Positions 15,703-27,400 of a DNA stretch of 64,000 nucleotides are shown here, one piece after another (the stretch's first letter is position 1; the number at the start of each line of letters is the position of its first letter). The DNA comes from Pectobacterium wasabiae CFBP 3304 (lineage in GTDB: Bacteria > Pseudomonadota > Gammaproteobacteria > Enterobacterales > Enterobacteriaceae): contig NZ_CP015750.1 in the NCBI RefSeq assembly GCF_001742185.1, positions 2,604,001 to 2,668,000 on the forward strand. The letters are read 5' to 3'. The notes beneath the pieces are model-generated. The model was not told the DNA's origin and made no database searches. It worked only from the letters and a program-made list of their open reading frames with translations. The position numbers were made by a program, and so were the translations under genes.

Positions 15703-16902
15703 ATGAGTGAAATTACCCCTAACGATGGTGACGAACTGGCGTTACCGCTGGTCGCGTTCGCCAATGATGTGCGCGATGTGGCTGATATCAGCGATCTTTT
15801 CACGCGTCTGAAACAACCGGATGTCCCGGTGATGCCCGGCGGTATTGCTGCCGCTCGCCAGTGGTGTGAACTGAATGTACCGCCCCACGTTTTACTGGTG
15901 GATCTGGAAGGCACGCACTGGCCACTTCCGGCACTGGAAGAGTTGCTGAGCGTCTGCGGCCCCACCAGTCAGGTGATTGCTACGGGCAAAGAGCAGGATG
16001 TTGGTCTGTACCGCGCCTTGCTTCAGGCGGGCGTGGTGGATTATCTGGTGAAGCCGTTCACGCTGGATCTGCTGGCGGCAACGCTGGCGAAGTGTGAAGG
16101 CCAGCAGGCGGGGCCGGAATATGCCCGCACTGGCAGGACGATTGCTGTTGTCAGCGCCAGCGGCGGAAGCGGCGGAAGTACAGTGGCGATGGGACTGAGC
16201 CGTCTGCTGTCTGGCGAACGCCACCTACCCGTAGCGCTGGTGGATTTTGACCGCCGTAACGGTGACCAACTGCTGTTGCAGGGGCAAACCGATGATGCGG
16301 GGCTGGCTGCTGTGTTGGGGACTCAGGAACTGGATACCCGACTGCTTCAGCGCGCCATGCTGCGTGTCGATACGCGTCTGCACCTGCTAGCACAGAAGCC
16401 AGAACTGGGTGAACTGAGCCCGGTTGACGTAGATAACGTACTGAATCTCGGTGGTGCGCTGTGCCGCATGTTCAATCAGGTCATTTGGGATCTACCCAGC
16501 AGCTACCCGACCGGGGCGCTGGATGTGCTGACCTATGCGGATCTGCGCATCATCGTGACGGAATTGACGCTTCAGGATGCGCGTAATGTGCGGCGCGTGC
16601 TGAATGAGATCGGCGATGAAAGTGAAGGGCAGCGTCTGCTGCTGGTGCATAACCAGAGCCGCTTTGCCACGACTGCGCCGCTAAGTCGCGATCAGTTTGA
16701 ACAATTTATCGGCCGGAAGATTGATGTCGTGCTGCCTAATGCCGGCCATGCGCTGTCGCAGAGCCTCGCTCTCGGCGCATTAAATCTCGCGGCAGCGCCT
16801 GCTTTCCAACAGGGATTACGCCAACTGGTCGATTTGGCCTGCGGCGTGCGCGCCAGACAGGCGGAAAAACGCTGGTTCTCGCGTTGGTTAAAGCGAGCTT
16901 GA
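15703..16902 (+). CDS. tadZ: Pilus assembly ATPase-like protein TadZ/CpaE
   Basis: A 399-residue cytoplasmic protein. The N-terminal region (1-135) is receiver-like (VDYLVKPFTLDLLAATLA at its end). A MinD/ParA-like domain follows, with a degenerate P-loop VVSASGGSGGSTVAMGLSRLL that lacks the deviant Walker lysine, and switch region VALVDFDRRNGDQLLLQG. TadZ/CpaE proteins mark the cell pole and localise the Tad machine. The missing P-loop lysine suggests nucleotide binding without normal turnover, a variation known among TadZ proteins. It is 14 bases after rcpB. Confidence 0.88.
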   Translation: MSEITPNDGDELALPLVAFANDVRDVADISDLFTRLKQPDVPVMPGGIAAARQWCELNVPPHVLLVDLEGTHWPLPALEELLSVCGPTSQVIATGKEQDVGLYRALLQAGVVDYLVKPFTLDLLAATLAKCEGQQAGPEYARTGRTIAVVSASGGSGGSTVAMGLSRLLSGERHLPVALVDFDRRNGDQLLLQGQTDDAGLAAVLGTQELDTRLLQRAMLRVDTRLHLLAQKPELGELSPVDVDNVLNLGGALCRMFNQVIWDLPSSYPTGALDVLTYADLRIIVTELTLQDARNVRRVLNEIGDESEGQRLLLVHNQSRFATTAPLSRDQFEQFIGRKIDVVLPNAGHALSQSLALGALNLAAAPAFQQGLRQLVDLACGVRARQAEKRWFSRWLKRA

Positions 16903-16980
16903 TGATGTTCAGCGTTCGGCGTTTCTCAAAGGGTGAACCGACTATTTTAGGGTTACGAACTGTTTTTGGGGTTAAGGATT

Positions 16981-18387
16981 ATGTTGATTCGCAAGAATAA
17001 CCTGCAAAAAAGTGAAGCAGGAAAAAGCACACCTCAGCCTGCGCCTGCCGCTAATGTGGCGGAACTGAAAACGCGTCCGGCTGCGGAGAACCGCACGCAG
17101 CCAGCGGCGAATACGTCTTCAGGATCTGCTGTACCCGCAGCCCGCCAGACGGACAACCGGACTAGCCAACGCCGTATTATCCGCGCACAGCTCTACGATC
17201 AGATCGACGCCGGTAAAGCGGCGATGATGGGGCGTGACAAACTGCTGGTACAGATCGAAACGGTGATCCGCCGCATCTGTGATGAGCAGCGTTTGCAGCT
17301 TTCTCGACAGGAAGAGGAAGCCATCGCCACCGAAATGCTGGATGAGATGACGGGGATCGGGCCGATCCAGCCTCTGCTGTCGGATGACACGGTCAACGAT
17401 ATTCTGGTTAACGGGGCTGGTCAGGTGTTTGTCGAACGTTTTGGCAAGCTGGAGCTGTCGCCGATTACCTTCATTGATGAAGAGCACGTATTTAACACCG
17501 CGCAGCGTATTGCGGCGGCGGTCGGGCGGCGTATCGATGAAGCCAGCCCGATGGTGGATGCGCGTCTGCCGGACGGTAGCCGCGTTAACGTTATTACCTA
17601 TCCGCTGGCGATCGACGGTACGACGATCTCGATCCGTAAGTTCATGCGCCGCAACCTGTCGCTGGAAATGCTGGCAGAGCGTCGCTGCATGTCCTATGCC
17701 ATGGCGGATGTTCTGAACAAGGCCATGCAGGCACGCGTTAACGTGATCGTTTCTGGCGGTACGGGGGCAGGTAAAACCACCTTGCTGAATGCGCTATCGC
17801 AGAAGATCGGTAGCACCGATCGCATCATCACCATTGAAGATGCCGCCGAACTGCAATTGCAACAAGAGCATGTTGTGAGGCTGGAAACCCGTCCTGTCAG
17901 CGCAGAAGGCACGGGACGTATCGATCAGCGCGATCTGATGCGTAATGCGCTGCGTATGCGCCCTGACCGCATCATTTTGGGTGAGGTGCGCGGTGGCGAG
18001 AGCTTTGACATGTTGCAGGCGATGAACACCGGTCACGATGGGTCGCTGTGTACGGTGCACGCCAATACCTCGCGTGATGCGATACAGCGTCTGGAAAACA
18101 TGGTGATGATGGCCAACATGCAGTTGCCGCTGATGGCGATTCGCCGTCAGATCGCCAGCGCCGTTCACCTGATCGTGCAGATCGAACGTATGCGTGACGG
18201 CATGCGCCGTGTCGTGTCGATTACCGAAGTGTGCGGCATGGAAAATGAAGTGATCCAGCTTCAGGATCTGTTCAGCTTCAATATTCAGGGCATGGATGGA
18301 CAGGGCTTGTTGACGGGGGAATATGTTCAGCACATGCAGCGTCCGCAGTTCTACAGCGATAAAGCGCATTTGTTTGATGCGCAGTGA
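16981..18387 (+). CDS. tadA: Tad pilus secretion ATPase TadA/CpaF
   Basis: The 468-residue motor ATPase (VirB11/PulE superfamily) that powers pilus extension, and retraction in some systems. A low-complexity Ala/Pro-rich N-terminus (about 60 residues) precedes an N-terminal domain with [22 protein letters not shown]. Then come Walker [10 protein letters not shown] (about residue 259), Asp box [11 protein letters not shown], Walker B region [25 protein letters not shown] and His box CTVHANT. The start at ATG 16981 has an AAGG RBS; the frame extends upstream only from a TTG codon. Confidence 0.93.
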   Translation: MLIRKNNLQKSEAGKSTPQPAPAANVAELKTRPAAENRTQPAANTSSGSAVPAARQTDNRTSQRRIIRAQLYDQIDAGKAAMMGRDKLLVQIETVIRRICDEQRLQLSRQEEEAIATEMLDEMTGIGPIQPLLSDDTVNDILVNGAGQVFVERFGKLELSPITFIDEEHVFNTAQRIAAAVGRRIDEASPMVDARLPDGSRVNVITYPLAIDGTTISIRKFMRRNLSLEMLAERRCMSYAMADVLNKAMQARVNVIVSGGTGAGKTTLLNALSQKIGSTDRIITIEDAAELQLQQEHVVRLETRPVSAEGTGRIDQRDLMRNALRMRPDRIILGEVRGGESFDMLQAMNTGHDGSLCTVHANTSRDAIQRLENMVMMANMQLPLMAIRRQIASAVHLIVQIERMRDGMRRVVSITEVCGMENEVIQLQDLFSFNIQGMDGQGLLTGEYVQHMQRPQFYSDKAHLFDAQ

Positions 18388-18405
18388 TGGGCTGAGGAGA
18401 CGCCG

Positions 18406-19386
18406 ATGAGTGATTTACGCCTGAACCTGATTACGCTGCTGGTGTTTTGCAGCGTGCTGATGATGCTTTTGGCGGTCAACGCCTGGAGAAAGTCACGCCA
18501 GCAACGCATACAGCGTGAACAACGCTGGCTGCAGATTTTGAACGAGGTTAGCCCATCGGTAGCCGCAGCAGAGTCTGATTCTATCCTGCGTGACGAGATC
18601 AGAACGCCGCTGATGGGGATCCCTGTTATCGGGCGCTGGTTAGCTATCCTCTGGGCGCAGATGGCGTTCATCGGCTGGAAAAAGAACCTGCTTCAGCGTT
18701 CCCTCTCGCTGGCAGCGGCCAGCCTGATACTCGGCATGATCCTGGGGCAACGTACCCTGCTGCCGCTTACGATGGGACTGATATTTACACTGCTGTTGTT
18801 TGTCAGTATCGGCATGCTGATGTTCCGCTCGACGTTGCAAAAACACCTGAAAGCGCTGCGTGAGAGCCTGCCGGAAGCGATTGATGCCATTACGCGCAGT
18901 TGCCGGGCGGGCGTGCCTGTCGCGAATACGTTCTCGATTGTCGCCGAGCACCTGACCGGGCCGCTGGCGAATGAATTCAAGACGATCGATCACTGGCTGC
19001 GGCTCGGTATCCCGCTGCGTCAGGTGATTCAGGCCTCGGCGACGCGAGTGCCGATGGCCGAGTACCGTTTCTTCGTGGTGATCCTGATCATCAATCAGGA
19101 AGCGGGTGGACGACTAGGAGAAACGCTTGAGCGTTTGTCCGCTACGCTGCGCGACCGCCGGGAACTGCAACTTAAAGTGCAGTCCAAAACCTCTGAGGCA
19201 CGCGCATCAGCCAAGATTGTCGCCGCACTGTTCCCCGGTTGTCTGGCCTATCTGTATATGAAATCGCCGGAGGATTTCAGTTTCTTGTTCTCCGATCCGG
19301 TGGGAACGTCGGTACTGATTTATGCCTTGTGCAGCGTTTCAGTCGGCATGCTGGTGACACACGTTATGGTTAAACGGATAGGGTAA
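18406..19386 (+). CDS. tadB: Tad platform protein TadB
   Basis: A 326-residue inner-membrane GspF-type platform protein. A TM near residues 6-23, two more around residues 100-145, a cytoplasmic T2SSF domain (ALRESLPEAIDAITRSCRAGVPVANTFSIVAEHL, then IINQEAGGRLGETLERLSATLRDRREL) and two C-terminal TMs. It pairs with TadC as the heteromeric platform that TadA engages. It starts 18 bases after tadA. Confidence 0.9.
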   Translation: MSDLRLNLITLLVFCSVLMMLLAVNAWRKSRQQRIQREQRWLQILNEVSPSVAAAESDSILRDEIRTPLMGIPVIGRWLAILWAQMAFIGWKKNLLQRSLSLAAASLILGMILGQRTLLPLTMGLIFTLLLFVSIGMLMFRSTLQKHLKALRESLPEAIDAITRSCRAGVPVANTFSIVAEHLTGPLANEFKTIDHWLRLGIPLRQVIQASATRVPMAEYRFFVVILIINQEAGGRLGETLERLSATLRDRRELQLKVQSKTSEARASAKIVAALFPGCLAYLYMKSPEDFSFLFSDPVGTSVLIYALCSVSVGMLVTHVMVKRIG

Positions 19387-19400
19387 AGGGTGAGCCACTC

Positions 19401-20360
19401 ATGACTGTTTTTGACGATCCTTTACTGCTGCTGGCGCTCGTGCTGATGGTGGCAGGCATTTATCTGGCCCGTGCACACCATAAAACGCAGCAATACAAGC
19501 AGTTGGAAATTCGCATGCGCGGGCACTTGCCCACGGCCTCTATAGAGGCGGCCTCTCAGGAGAACATCCTGAGAGGCCAGGGAACTGCATTATCCCCCCT
19601 GTTGGAAAAGCTGTTGCAGCCCCTTGCTATACAGGGCGAGCGCTTGTCGGGATCGGATCGCGATCGCCGCAATCTGCGCCGTCTGCTTGATCTGGCCGGT
19701 CTCCGCCGTAATGAAGCGGTGGGCTTGCTAGTGATGGGGAAATTTGCTGCCGGGGCGCTGCTCGCTATCGCTCTGGTGTGGGGATGGCTACCGCCTGCTG
19801 ACCGTGCTGGCCTGACGGGTGTCGCGGCGGGGCTCATTGGCTTCTTTGTTGGCTCCATGGTGCCGGAGTGGTGGCTAAAGTGGCGTGCGGCAAGCCGGGG
19901 TGAAAAACTGGCGCGTGCGGTACCGGATGCACTGGATCTGATGGTGGTCTGCGCCGAAGCTGGTCTGCCTATCGGACGCGTGTTGCAGGTGGTGTCAAAG
20001 GAGTTGGGGCTATCGTCGCCGGAAATGGCGGATGAACTGCACTACACCGCAGCCGAATTGCAGATCCTGTCAGATCGTACACTGGCGATGAGGCATCTGG
20101 CTGAACGTACCCGAGTCAGCGAGATCGAAAGTATGGTGGCGACGCTGATTCAGGCGGAACGCTACGGTACGCCGCTGTCTCAGGCGCTGCGTACTATTGC
20201 GGATGAAAGCCGCAAGACGCTGATTTTAGGGCTGGAAGAGAAGGCGGGAAAATTACCTGCGCAACTGAGCGTGCCGTTGATGGCGCTGATCTTGCCACCG
20301 ATTATCGCCATTATGGCATCGCCTGCACTGGTGCGAGTGATCCGCCTGCTGGCGCAATAG
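19401..20360 (+). CDS. tadC: Tad platform protein TadC
   Basis: The 319-residue second GspF-type platform protein. TM near residues 6-22, a paired TM region near 110-155, and a T2SSF domain (ARAVPDALDLMVVCAEAGLPIGRVLQVVSKEL, then LIQAERYGTPLSQALRTIADESR). A C-terminal hydrophobic pair ends with VPLMALILPPIIAIMASPALVRVIRLL, typical of TadC. It begins 14 bases after tadB. The following gap of about 290 bases to tadD is filled largely by a palindromic repeat. Confidence 0.9.
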   Translation: MTVFDDPLLLLALVLMVAGIYLARAHHKTQQYKQLEIRMRGHLPTASIEAASQENILRGQGTALSPLLEKLLQPLAIQGERLSGSDRDRRNLRRLLDLAGLRRNEAVGLLVMGKFAAGALLAIALVWGWLPPADRAGLTGVAAGLIGFFVGSMVPEWWLKWRAASRGEKLARAVPDALDLMVVCAEAGLPIGRVLQVVSKELGLSSPEMADELHYTAAELQILSDRTLAMRHLAERTRVSEIESMVATLIQAERYGTPLSQALRTIADESRKTLILGLEEKAGKLPAQLSVPLMALILPPIIAIMASPALVRVIRLLAQ

Positions 20361-20407
20361 CATTTTATTTACAACACATTGATTTTAAAAACATCGATTC
20401 CCGATAT

Positions 20408-20609
<202 letters not shown>

Positions 20610-20652
20610 GCGCCGGAAATCACAATGGTTACAACCGATGGAGTTATCGAAA

Positions 20653-21504
20653 ATGGTCGATCTGGTAGCAAAACTCAAGCGCGGCGCGCCCATGCTGGCA
20701 CTGCTGATCGTTAGTACCGTGCTGGTGGGATGCAGCAGCTCGACGGCGATTAAAGGCAGTAAGGATGAAGGCCTGCGTTTGGCACGCCTGCTGCGCGATC
20801 AAGGGCGTGTTGAAGCGGCGACGGAAGTGTATGCGCGTCTCGACAGCCGTGATGCGCTGAAAGGGGCAGAGATGCTGGAGTATGCCAGCGTGGCTGCGTT
20901 AGCGCGTTCGCCACAGCAAACGCTGGAATTGTACGGACGAGCACGGCAGGCGCTGGGCGGTGATACCAACAGAATGACGCCGGAAGAAGCGCTGGCGGTG
21001 TGTCTGGGGATGGGGCGTGCGCAGTTGGCGTTGGGACGTAATACGATGGCGCAAAATGACTTTTCTTGTGCGCTGAAAGCACAGCCGAATGACGCAGGCG
21101 CACTCAATGGTATGGGCGTGGTGATGGATGCATCAGGTAAGCATGCAGAGGCGCGTCAACTGTTTGAAAAAGCGCTACAGGTGAACCCGGCAGATATCGC
21201 GGCGCTCAACAACCTGGCGCTCTCATGGCTGGCAAGTGGCAATGCGGACAAAGCGATTTCCCTGCTGCGTTCAGTGGATGGCAGCAACGCAACGGGTAGG
21301 CTGAATCTGGCGCTGGCCTACCTCTCTGGCGGCAGAAATGATGAGGCTCGTGCGGCATTGGAGACCATTGCCCAGCCGCAGCGTATTGATGGACTGATCG
21401 ATGAGTTGAACCAGCGTTTACTGCAGATGCAGCAGGATAAATCTCGTGGCGAAGCGCTGCTGTTATCCAGCCGTCAACGCCTGCAATTGAGTTCGCCTGA
21501 GTAA
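20653..21504 (+). CDS. tadD: Tad assembly lipoprotein TadD (TPR)
   Basis: A 283-residue lipoprotein with lipobox VLVGC (Cys near residue 27) and tetratricopeptide repeats: LLRDQGRVEAATEVYARLDS, NDAGALNGMGVVMDASGKHAEARQLFEKALQVNP, and DIAALNNLALSWLASGNADKAISLLRS. TadD is thought to help assemble or stabilise the secretin complex. I chose ATG 20653 because of the GGAG RBS; an upstream in-frame ATG at 20599 would start inside the palindromic repeat. It overlaps tadE by one base. Confidence 0.88.
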   Translation: MVDLVAKLKRGAPMLALLIVSTVLVGCSSSTAIKGSKDEGLRLARLLRDQGRVEAATEVYARLDSRDALKGAEMLEYASVAALARSPQQTLELYGRARQALGGDTNRMTPEEALAVCLGMGRAQLALGRNTMAQNDFSCALKAQPNDAGALNGMGVVMDASGKHAEARQLFEKALQVNPADIAALNNLALSWLASGNADKAISLLRSVDGSNATGRLNLALAYLSGGRNDEARAALETIAQPQRIDGLIDELNQRLLQMQQDKSRGEALLLSSRQRLQLSSPE

Positions 21505-22076
21505 TGGCGTGGCTTCAGCGTCGTTCCCCGTGGCGTGATGCAGGCATAGTCCGAGGCGTAGTTCGAGGAATAGTGCCGCGCCATGATCGCAACTGGCGTA
21601 GCACATGCGGCGTGATCGCGACGGAAGTGGCGTTTCTGGTGCCAGTGGTGCTGGTCGGCGTGATGATGCTGTTCGAACTGGCGCGTATCGGGCTGGTGAT
21701 CGCTGTCGGCAGCGCCGCGCTGGATAAAGCCGTGCAGACCTTCCGTCTTGATAATCTTGTATCGGACAGTGCGGAACAGATGGGAACACGGCTGAAGGCG
21801 CGCATGGTTGAGGCTGGCTACGGCTACCTCAAGGAAGACGATTTAACTGTTAGCGTGTTGCACTTCGACAATCTGACTCAGCTTGGCGGGTTAACAAACG
21901 GAAATAGCAGCCAGGACGATCCCGATGGTGAGGAAACCACGACGCTACCCGTGTGGTCCGTAACGGTGCAGATCAAAAAGGCATTTATTACGCCGCTGCC
22001 GGAGGTGCTCACGCTGGGTGATACCTTCCGCTATCAGTACAAACATGTGTTCGGAACGGAACTGCGTAATGACTGA
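21504..22076 (+). CDS. tadE: Pseudopilin TadE
   Basis: A 190-residue minor pseudopilin-like protein. A basic leader is followed by a prepilin-like segment STCGVIATEVAFLVPVVLVGVMMLFELARI with the conserved glutamate, near residues 33-62. The mature soluble domain includes FGTELRND at the C-terminus. TadE is processed by TadV and assembles with TadF. Start and stop codons overlap the neighbours (TAATG with tadD, ATGACTGA with tadF). Confidence 0.85.
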   Translation: MAWLQRRSPWRDAGIVRGVVRGIVPRHDRNWRSTCGVIATEVAFLVPVVLVGVMMLFELARIGLVIAVGSAALDKAVQTFRLDNLVSDSAEQMGTRLKARMVEAGYGYLKEDDLTVSVLHFDNLTQLGGLTNGNSSQDDPDGEETTTLPVWSVTVQIKKAFITPLPEVLTLGDTFRYQYKHVFGTELRND

Positions 22077-22707
22077 GCACTTATTGAAACTCCATCGTTG
22101 GTTGAACATCAACCGCTGCCTGAGCCGACTCCGCTGCTTCTGGTTTTCTCGCCGCGCTTCTACTGCGGTAGAAACGGCGCTGGCATTTCCGATTGTGCTG
22201 GCGATAGGTTCTCTGTGTGCGGATATCTATACCGTTGGGCTGGAGCGGACGCGAATGGAACAGCGTACAGGGGCCATTGCATCAATATTAGCGATGCAGC
22301 AGAGGCTGGATGAACAAGGTCTACAGGGCTTGCTCGATACGGTGTTACCAACGGAAGGGATGGGTAATTACCAGTTGTTAATCAGCAATGTGCGTCAGAC
22401 CGGCGAACTGTACTGGCAATTGAGCCGAGGGACGGCGGAAGCGCTCTGTGCTGAAAGCGAAACGCTGCCCGGTGAAGAATATACGCCTGAATTGCCGGAA
22501 AGAGATCGGGAAGAAGGCAATAAGAACATCTCTATGCTGGTAGTCGAAATCTGCCGCGAGGGGAAAGATGTTGGGTTGTTGGGGGGCCTGTCGCTGGGCG
22601 GCATGTTGCATGCCTCCTCCATCAACCGAGTGGCTATTGGCGTGGTGACGCTGGATGAGACACTCAGAAAAGAAGCCGGACTGGAAGAGGATGAACGGAA
22701 TCCGTAA
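22069..22707 (+). CDS. tadF: Pseudopilin TadF
   Basis: A 212-residue TadF-like minor pseudopilin. The prepilin-type helix is RASTAVETALAFPIVLAIGSLCADIYTVG (about residues 30-58). The soluble domain ends with an acidic tail (KEAGLEEDERNP). The chosen ATG 22069 overlaps the tadE stop by eight bases, implying coupled translation. Confidence 0.82.
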   Translation: MTEHLLKLHRWLNINRCLSRLRCFWFSRRASTAVETALAFPIVLAIGSLCADIYTVGLERTRMEQRTGAIASILAMQQRLDEQGLQGLLDTVLPTEGMGNYQLLISNVRQTGELYWQLSRGTAEALCAESETLPGEEYTPELPERDREEGNKNISMLVVEICREGKDVGLLGGLSLGGMLHASSINRVAIGVVTLDETLRKEAGLEEDERNP

Positions 22708-22816
22708 TCCAAAGCTGGAATAATAACGCTATCACTATGAGCAATGTCGTTTTTATTTTCCCGTTTTATGGGCGGGATGAGTACGCGCTGAATCCAGGTA
22801 GACAGGATAGGAATGC

Positions 22817-24435
22817 ATGAAAAAAAACCTACAGAACAGAAGAGTAAAAAAAGACGATACCGGACTCGCTCTGTTCTGGCGTGAGCGCTTGTCTGCGTTT
22901 ATTCATCAGGAAAAGGGCGCGGGCACCGCATTCTATGCGCTGGGAGCGATGGCGCTGCTAGTGACGGCGGCCTTCATTGTGGATACCTCAACGGCAACGG
23001 GTGATGCGACGCAGATTAAGCGGGCGACGGATGCCGCCGCGTTGGCCGTCGGGCATCAGGCCACCATTAATGGTGAAGAATACAGTCAGGGAGACACCAA
23101 TACGCTGGCGTATGAATACGTCAAAAGCAATCTGGGGATGAATAAGACCCTGAGTGAAAAACTGGTGGCGGGCGATGTGTCTGTCACGGAAGGGCGCAAT
23201 AGCGCGACGCGTAAAACCTATACCGTGACCGTTGCCTTTGAAACCAAGCCCAGTTTGCTGAGTTTGGGCGCGAAGAAGCAGGAAGTGTATTCGACCTCGG
23301 AAGTCATCAACCGCCCAACGGAAGTGGCCTTTGTGATGCCGGTGACGGGGGATATGAGCGCGGGAGATATTCGCTCGCTGAAAAGTGTTAGCCGTTCGTT
23401 TGTTGAACGCCTGCTCAGCAGCGGGGACGCTAAGCGCGACAACCTGTGGCTGTCGCTGGTGCCGTACAGCCAGTCGGTAAATGTGTACGATGCGGAAGAC
23501 GCGAATCGCATTCGGCGCTGGGCTGCACCGGGTGCGCTGAACCCGCCAGAGCTGCGTTCGCTGTTTGCTAGTGGTGTGGTGAGTAGCCTGGCCGATCGCC
23601 GTTTCCCCGATCGGCGTGCCAATCTTTTGTGCATGTACCGTGGGCTAGGGAGAGAGGAAAACTTCTTCTGGGATGAACCGCCCGTCGGCCAATTCCGCAT
23701 TTACTATCGCCACGATTTGCCACAAAACGGTAGCCCTGGTGCACCACCGATCAGTTGGCGTGGCCCGAACCCCGATTTTGACGATTCTGACGCGGTGGAT
23801 ACTCGCTGGATCGTGGCGGATAAAGGATGCCCGAATGCGGCACTGATGCCACTGACCAATGACGCTGACAAATTGGATGCGCGTATTGATCAATTTTCTG
23901 CCCGTTTCAACGTGAACTACGCCATCGGCATGTCGTGGGCGGGGGCGGCGCTGTCGCCAAATATGCGCGGCTCAGACGGCTGGGGTGATGCCAAGCTGCC
24001 GCTGGATTTCAATCTGGACGGCAACGGTGACGGGCAAAAAGTGATTGTGATGATGGCTAACACCATCGGCAACTGGTTTGACACCGACAGCTACAACTTC
24101 AATCGCAACGAATTTCGGGGGGGACTGGAACGGATCTTGCCCGTTTTTTTGCCGCACAGCGTTTCCGCGATCTGTGCTCTAGCTTCCGCGCACGCAACAT
24201 CAAATTCTATTTTGTCGGCATTCGCCCCGGCGATCCTGAAGACTTTGGTCGCAACCTGTTTGATCAGGAAGCGACGCCGGGCCTGCTGGTTTGCACTGAG
24301 GGTGAAAAACGCATGAGCTTTATCGATGGTTCAGGCTTCGGCGCAGAGGGTGTTGAGGATCAATTGATTCGGCGGTTGGATCGTATTGCCAGCCAGATCG
24401 AAACCGAGGGCGGCTATGTTCGGCTGGTTGAATGA
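22817..24435 (+). pseudogene. tadG: TadG-like pilus assembly protein, frameshifted at a G tract
   Basis: A Tad/TadG-type protein with an N-terminal membrane helix (GAGTAFYALGAMALLVTAAFIVDTSTATG), the TadE/G-like RATDAAALAVGHQ motif, and a von Willebrand A-like region (EVAFVMPVTGDMSAGDIRSLKSVSRSFVERLL). As written, the frame runs 22817-24316 (499 aa), but its last 63 residues look non-native. The native continuation (DLARFFAAQRFRDLCSSF, FYFVGIRPGDPEDF, up to YVRLVE and stop at 24433) is in another frame. One added G in the seven-G run at 24117-24123 restores a 539-residue protein. Sequencing error, a null allele, slippage-based phase variation and programmed -1 frameshifting are all possible. 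Confidence 0.8.
24117..24123 (+). repeat. G7 homopolymer at the tadG frameshift point
   Basis: Seven consecutive G residues (TTTC then G7 then ACTGG). Eight would restore the reading frame. It is the longest G tract I noticed in coding sequence in this window. Confidence 0.85.
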
Positions 24436-24493
24436 CCGCTGAAGGTAGCCAGGAATAACGCGATTTGCCCCTTTCATTACAGGACATGACACG

Positions 24494-27400
24494 ATGACTT
24501 TTTCCCGCTCAAAATCTGGTTCAGCCTTAACGCGCGCTCCGCGCCAGGCGTGGGTATTGGAACCGCGCATGATGTTTGATGCTGCTGCTGTGGTCACTGC
24601 GGCGGATGTGATTGCGCACGTCGCCGTTGCGCCAACGGATACGGCACCCGGCGTTGATGCCACGCCGGTTAAGGCGACGGTCACCATTACCGATTCTAGC
24701 GACAGCTTTGTACCAGTCGATCTGTTCAGCGGCGTTAGCGTGTCAGCGGATAAAAGCGGGCAGGAACTGAAAGATTTGGTGATTACCGTTAACCGCACGG
24801 GCGCGAATCAGGCATTGATGATTGATGGGAAAAGCATTGCGCTGGAAGCGGGAAGTGGCACAACACGGGCGGATGATGATGGGTTCGCGTATCGTGTGGC
24901 AGTGAGCGGTGATACGACGACGATTACCGTTAATATCGACGGTTTTACCGATCGGCTTGCGGATACAGAAGCGCTGATCGACGGTATTGCCTATAAGCCA
25001 CTCAATAACACCGTGGCAGGCGGCGATGTGGTTGTGACGCTGAAAAGCCTGAGCGATGAGGGCGGCACGAGCGCTGACACTGCCGAACTCAATATCCACT
25101 CGACCATCACTATCGATAGCAAAATTAACGTGGCACCCGTGGTGTCTGGCGAAACCTTATTGGAAGCCGAGTCATTAACGACTGGGACGGACGTTGCCTA
25201 TTCCTCCGATGGTAAACAAGCTTACGTTGCTGGTTCGGATAACACGCTGACCATCTTTACCGTAGGCGAATCTGGTCATTTGACGCAAAAACAGAGCCTG
25301 ACAGTTGAAAACCTAGGGCATGTTAATCATATGGTGGTTAGCGCAGATGGTAAGTCGCTCTATACCATATCGAGCAATGGCAACCTGATGCAATTTAGCC
25401 TACAGAACGGCACGCCCAGCCATACTGCGACGATTTCTGTCGGAGCCGGATCGAACGGTGGGTTAGCGATAGCTGATGACGGCTCGCAGATTTATGTAGA
25501 TGCCAGTAGCAGCTATGGTCGTGAAGTGTTTGTCTATCAGCGCAATACTGAAACGGGCGAGTTAACCCGTACCGATTCGCTCCGTCACCGTAATGGTGTG
25601 ATCGCGACAGCGGGCGAGTATGTCTACATTGCGCACAGCGGGGCGATAGTCAACGACAACCATGAGTTGCAAGTCTACCAGCGTGATAGCGCCGGTAAAT
25701 TGACTCTGCTGGGGAGTATTTCACTTGTAATAAAGGGACAAGATCCCGTTGATTACGCGATGGCGGTATCGGCCGATGGGAAATCTATTTATATCGCGAA
25801 TCCAAAAACCAACGATATCACGCTCTACCGCGTTGGGGTTGATAATGAGCTGACGCTGGTTAATACCTTCAGCACCCCTCCTGTAGGCAGTTTGGTACTC
25901 AATGCTGAGGGAACGCGGTTATATGCTGCGGCAACAGACGGCATGGTTTCTGTTTACGCTGTTTCATCAACGGGTGCTTTGACATTGGTGGGCCAGGCGG
26001 AAGGGAGTACCACTGGCGGAGATATCGCGTTATCGCAGGATGGTCGCTCTTTACTCGTTGCGGGTGAGGGTGTCAGCCGTTATTCAACGTTATTGACGCA
26101 AATCCGTGGCTCGGATGCGGCGATCGCCTCCGGGATAACCTTGTCGGATGCCAATTTCGATGCTCTGAATGCGGGGAATGGAAACTATGGCGGTATGCAA
26201 CTGATCGTTTCCCGCGACGGTGGTGCGTCTGACAAGGATGTGTTTAATTTCAGTGCGGCGAACGATTTGCAATTTAAAAACGGGCAAATCTTTCAGGGCG
26301 ATCGCGCGGTTGCCACGTTCAGCCAGAGCGGGGGTATTCTGACGATCGCGTTTCTGTCTGGAACAAGCCGGACGGAGGCAAATGCGGTTTTACATCAGGT
26401 CACTTACCTGAATACCGATACAGTGGCGGATGGTTCCGTGGTGGCGCTGTCTCTGCGGGCGAATGATGGTAAAGTCGATAGCCTGCCCGTGACGCTGGCT
26501 GTGCTGGTGACAACCAATACCGCACCGATACTGGCAGTGGAAGCTGCGCCGCTCTCAAACTACGACACGACGGCAACAGTGGTCAATGTATTCACCAATA
26601 CGCAGATTACAGCGGGTGAAGCAGGACAAAAAATACTCGATATCACGCTAAAGGTTGGTGGGTTAGAGCAGGCTGCTAACGAATTTTTGGTGATTGATGG
26701 TACGCGCATTGACCTCACTAAGTCTGGCGAGGGCACAACGGCAAGCGGCTATACCTACACCTATGCATTTAATGATGGCAGTGGGACGCTGGAGATTCAT
26801 CATGCAACTGGCATGACGATGGCAGCGGCTCAGGCATTAATCAACGATGTTGCCTACACCAACGAGACGACACAGGCGACGGCGGGTACCCGTACCGTGA
26901 CGCTTGTCAGTGTACGTGATGACGGCGGCGCAGCAGGACAAGGCGAGGATACCGCTACCCTCAATGTTGTCGCGACACTGACGTTAGCCATTAACAACGC
27001 ACCGACCATCCAGACCGATATCCCGGTCGATCCTAATTTGTATTACTCCGACGGATTGCTTACCGGTTATGACAGTCATGTCAGCAGTATTGTGCTGTCC
27101 GATGATGGTCGCACTCTACTGGTGATTGGCACAACAGCCGCCAATTATGGTGGCGATGCGCGGGCCAGCCTCTACCAGCGCGACCCCGATACGGGGAAAT
27201 TAACGTTATTACAGCGCCTCGTTCCGGGAACGGATGATGGTGATGCGAGCAATGGGACGGAGATCAGTGGGCTTATCGGACGTTCTGCCGTTTTTTCCAG
27301 TGATGGTTCCACCGTTTATCTGAGCGCTAATTCGGAAGTTCTGGTGTTCAGCAAAGATGCCAACACGGGCATGTTAAGCCTGACTGCGCGCGTTGACGGG

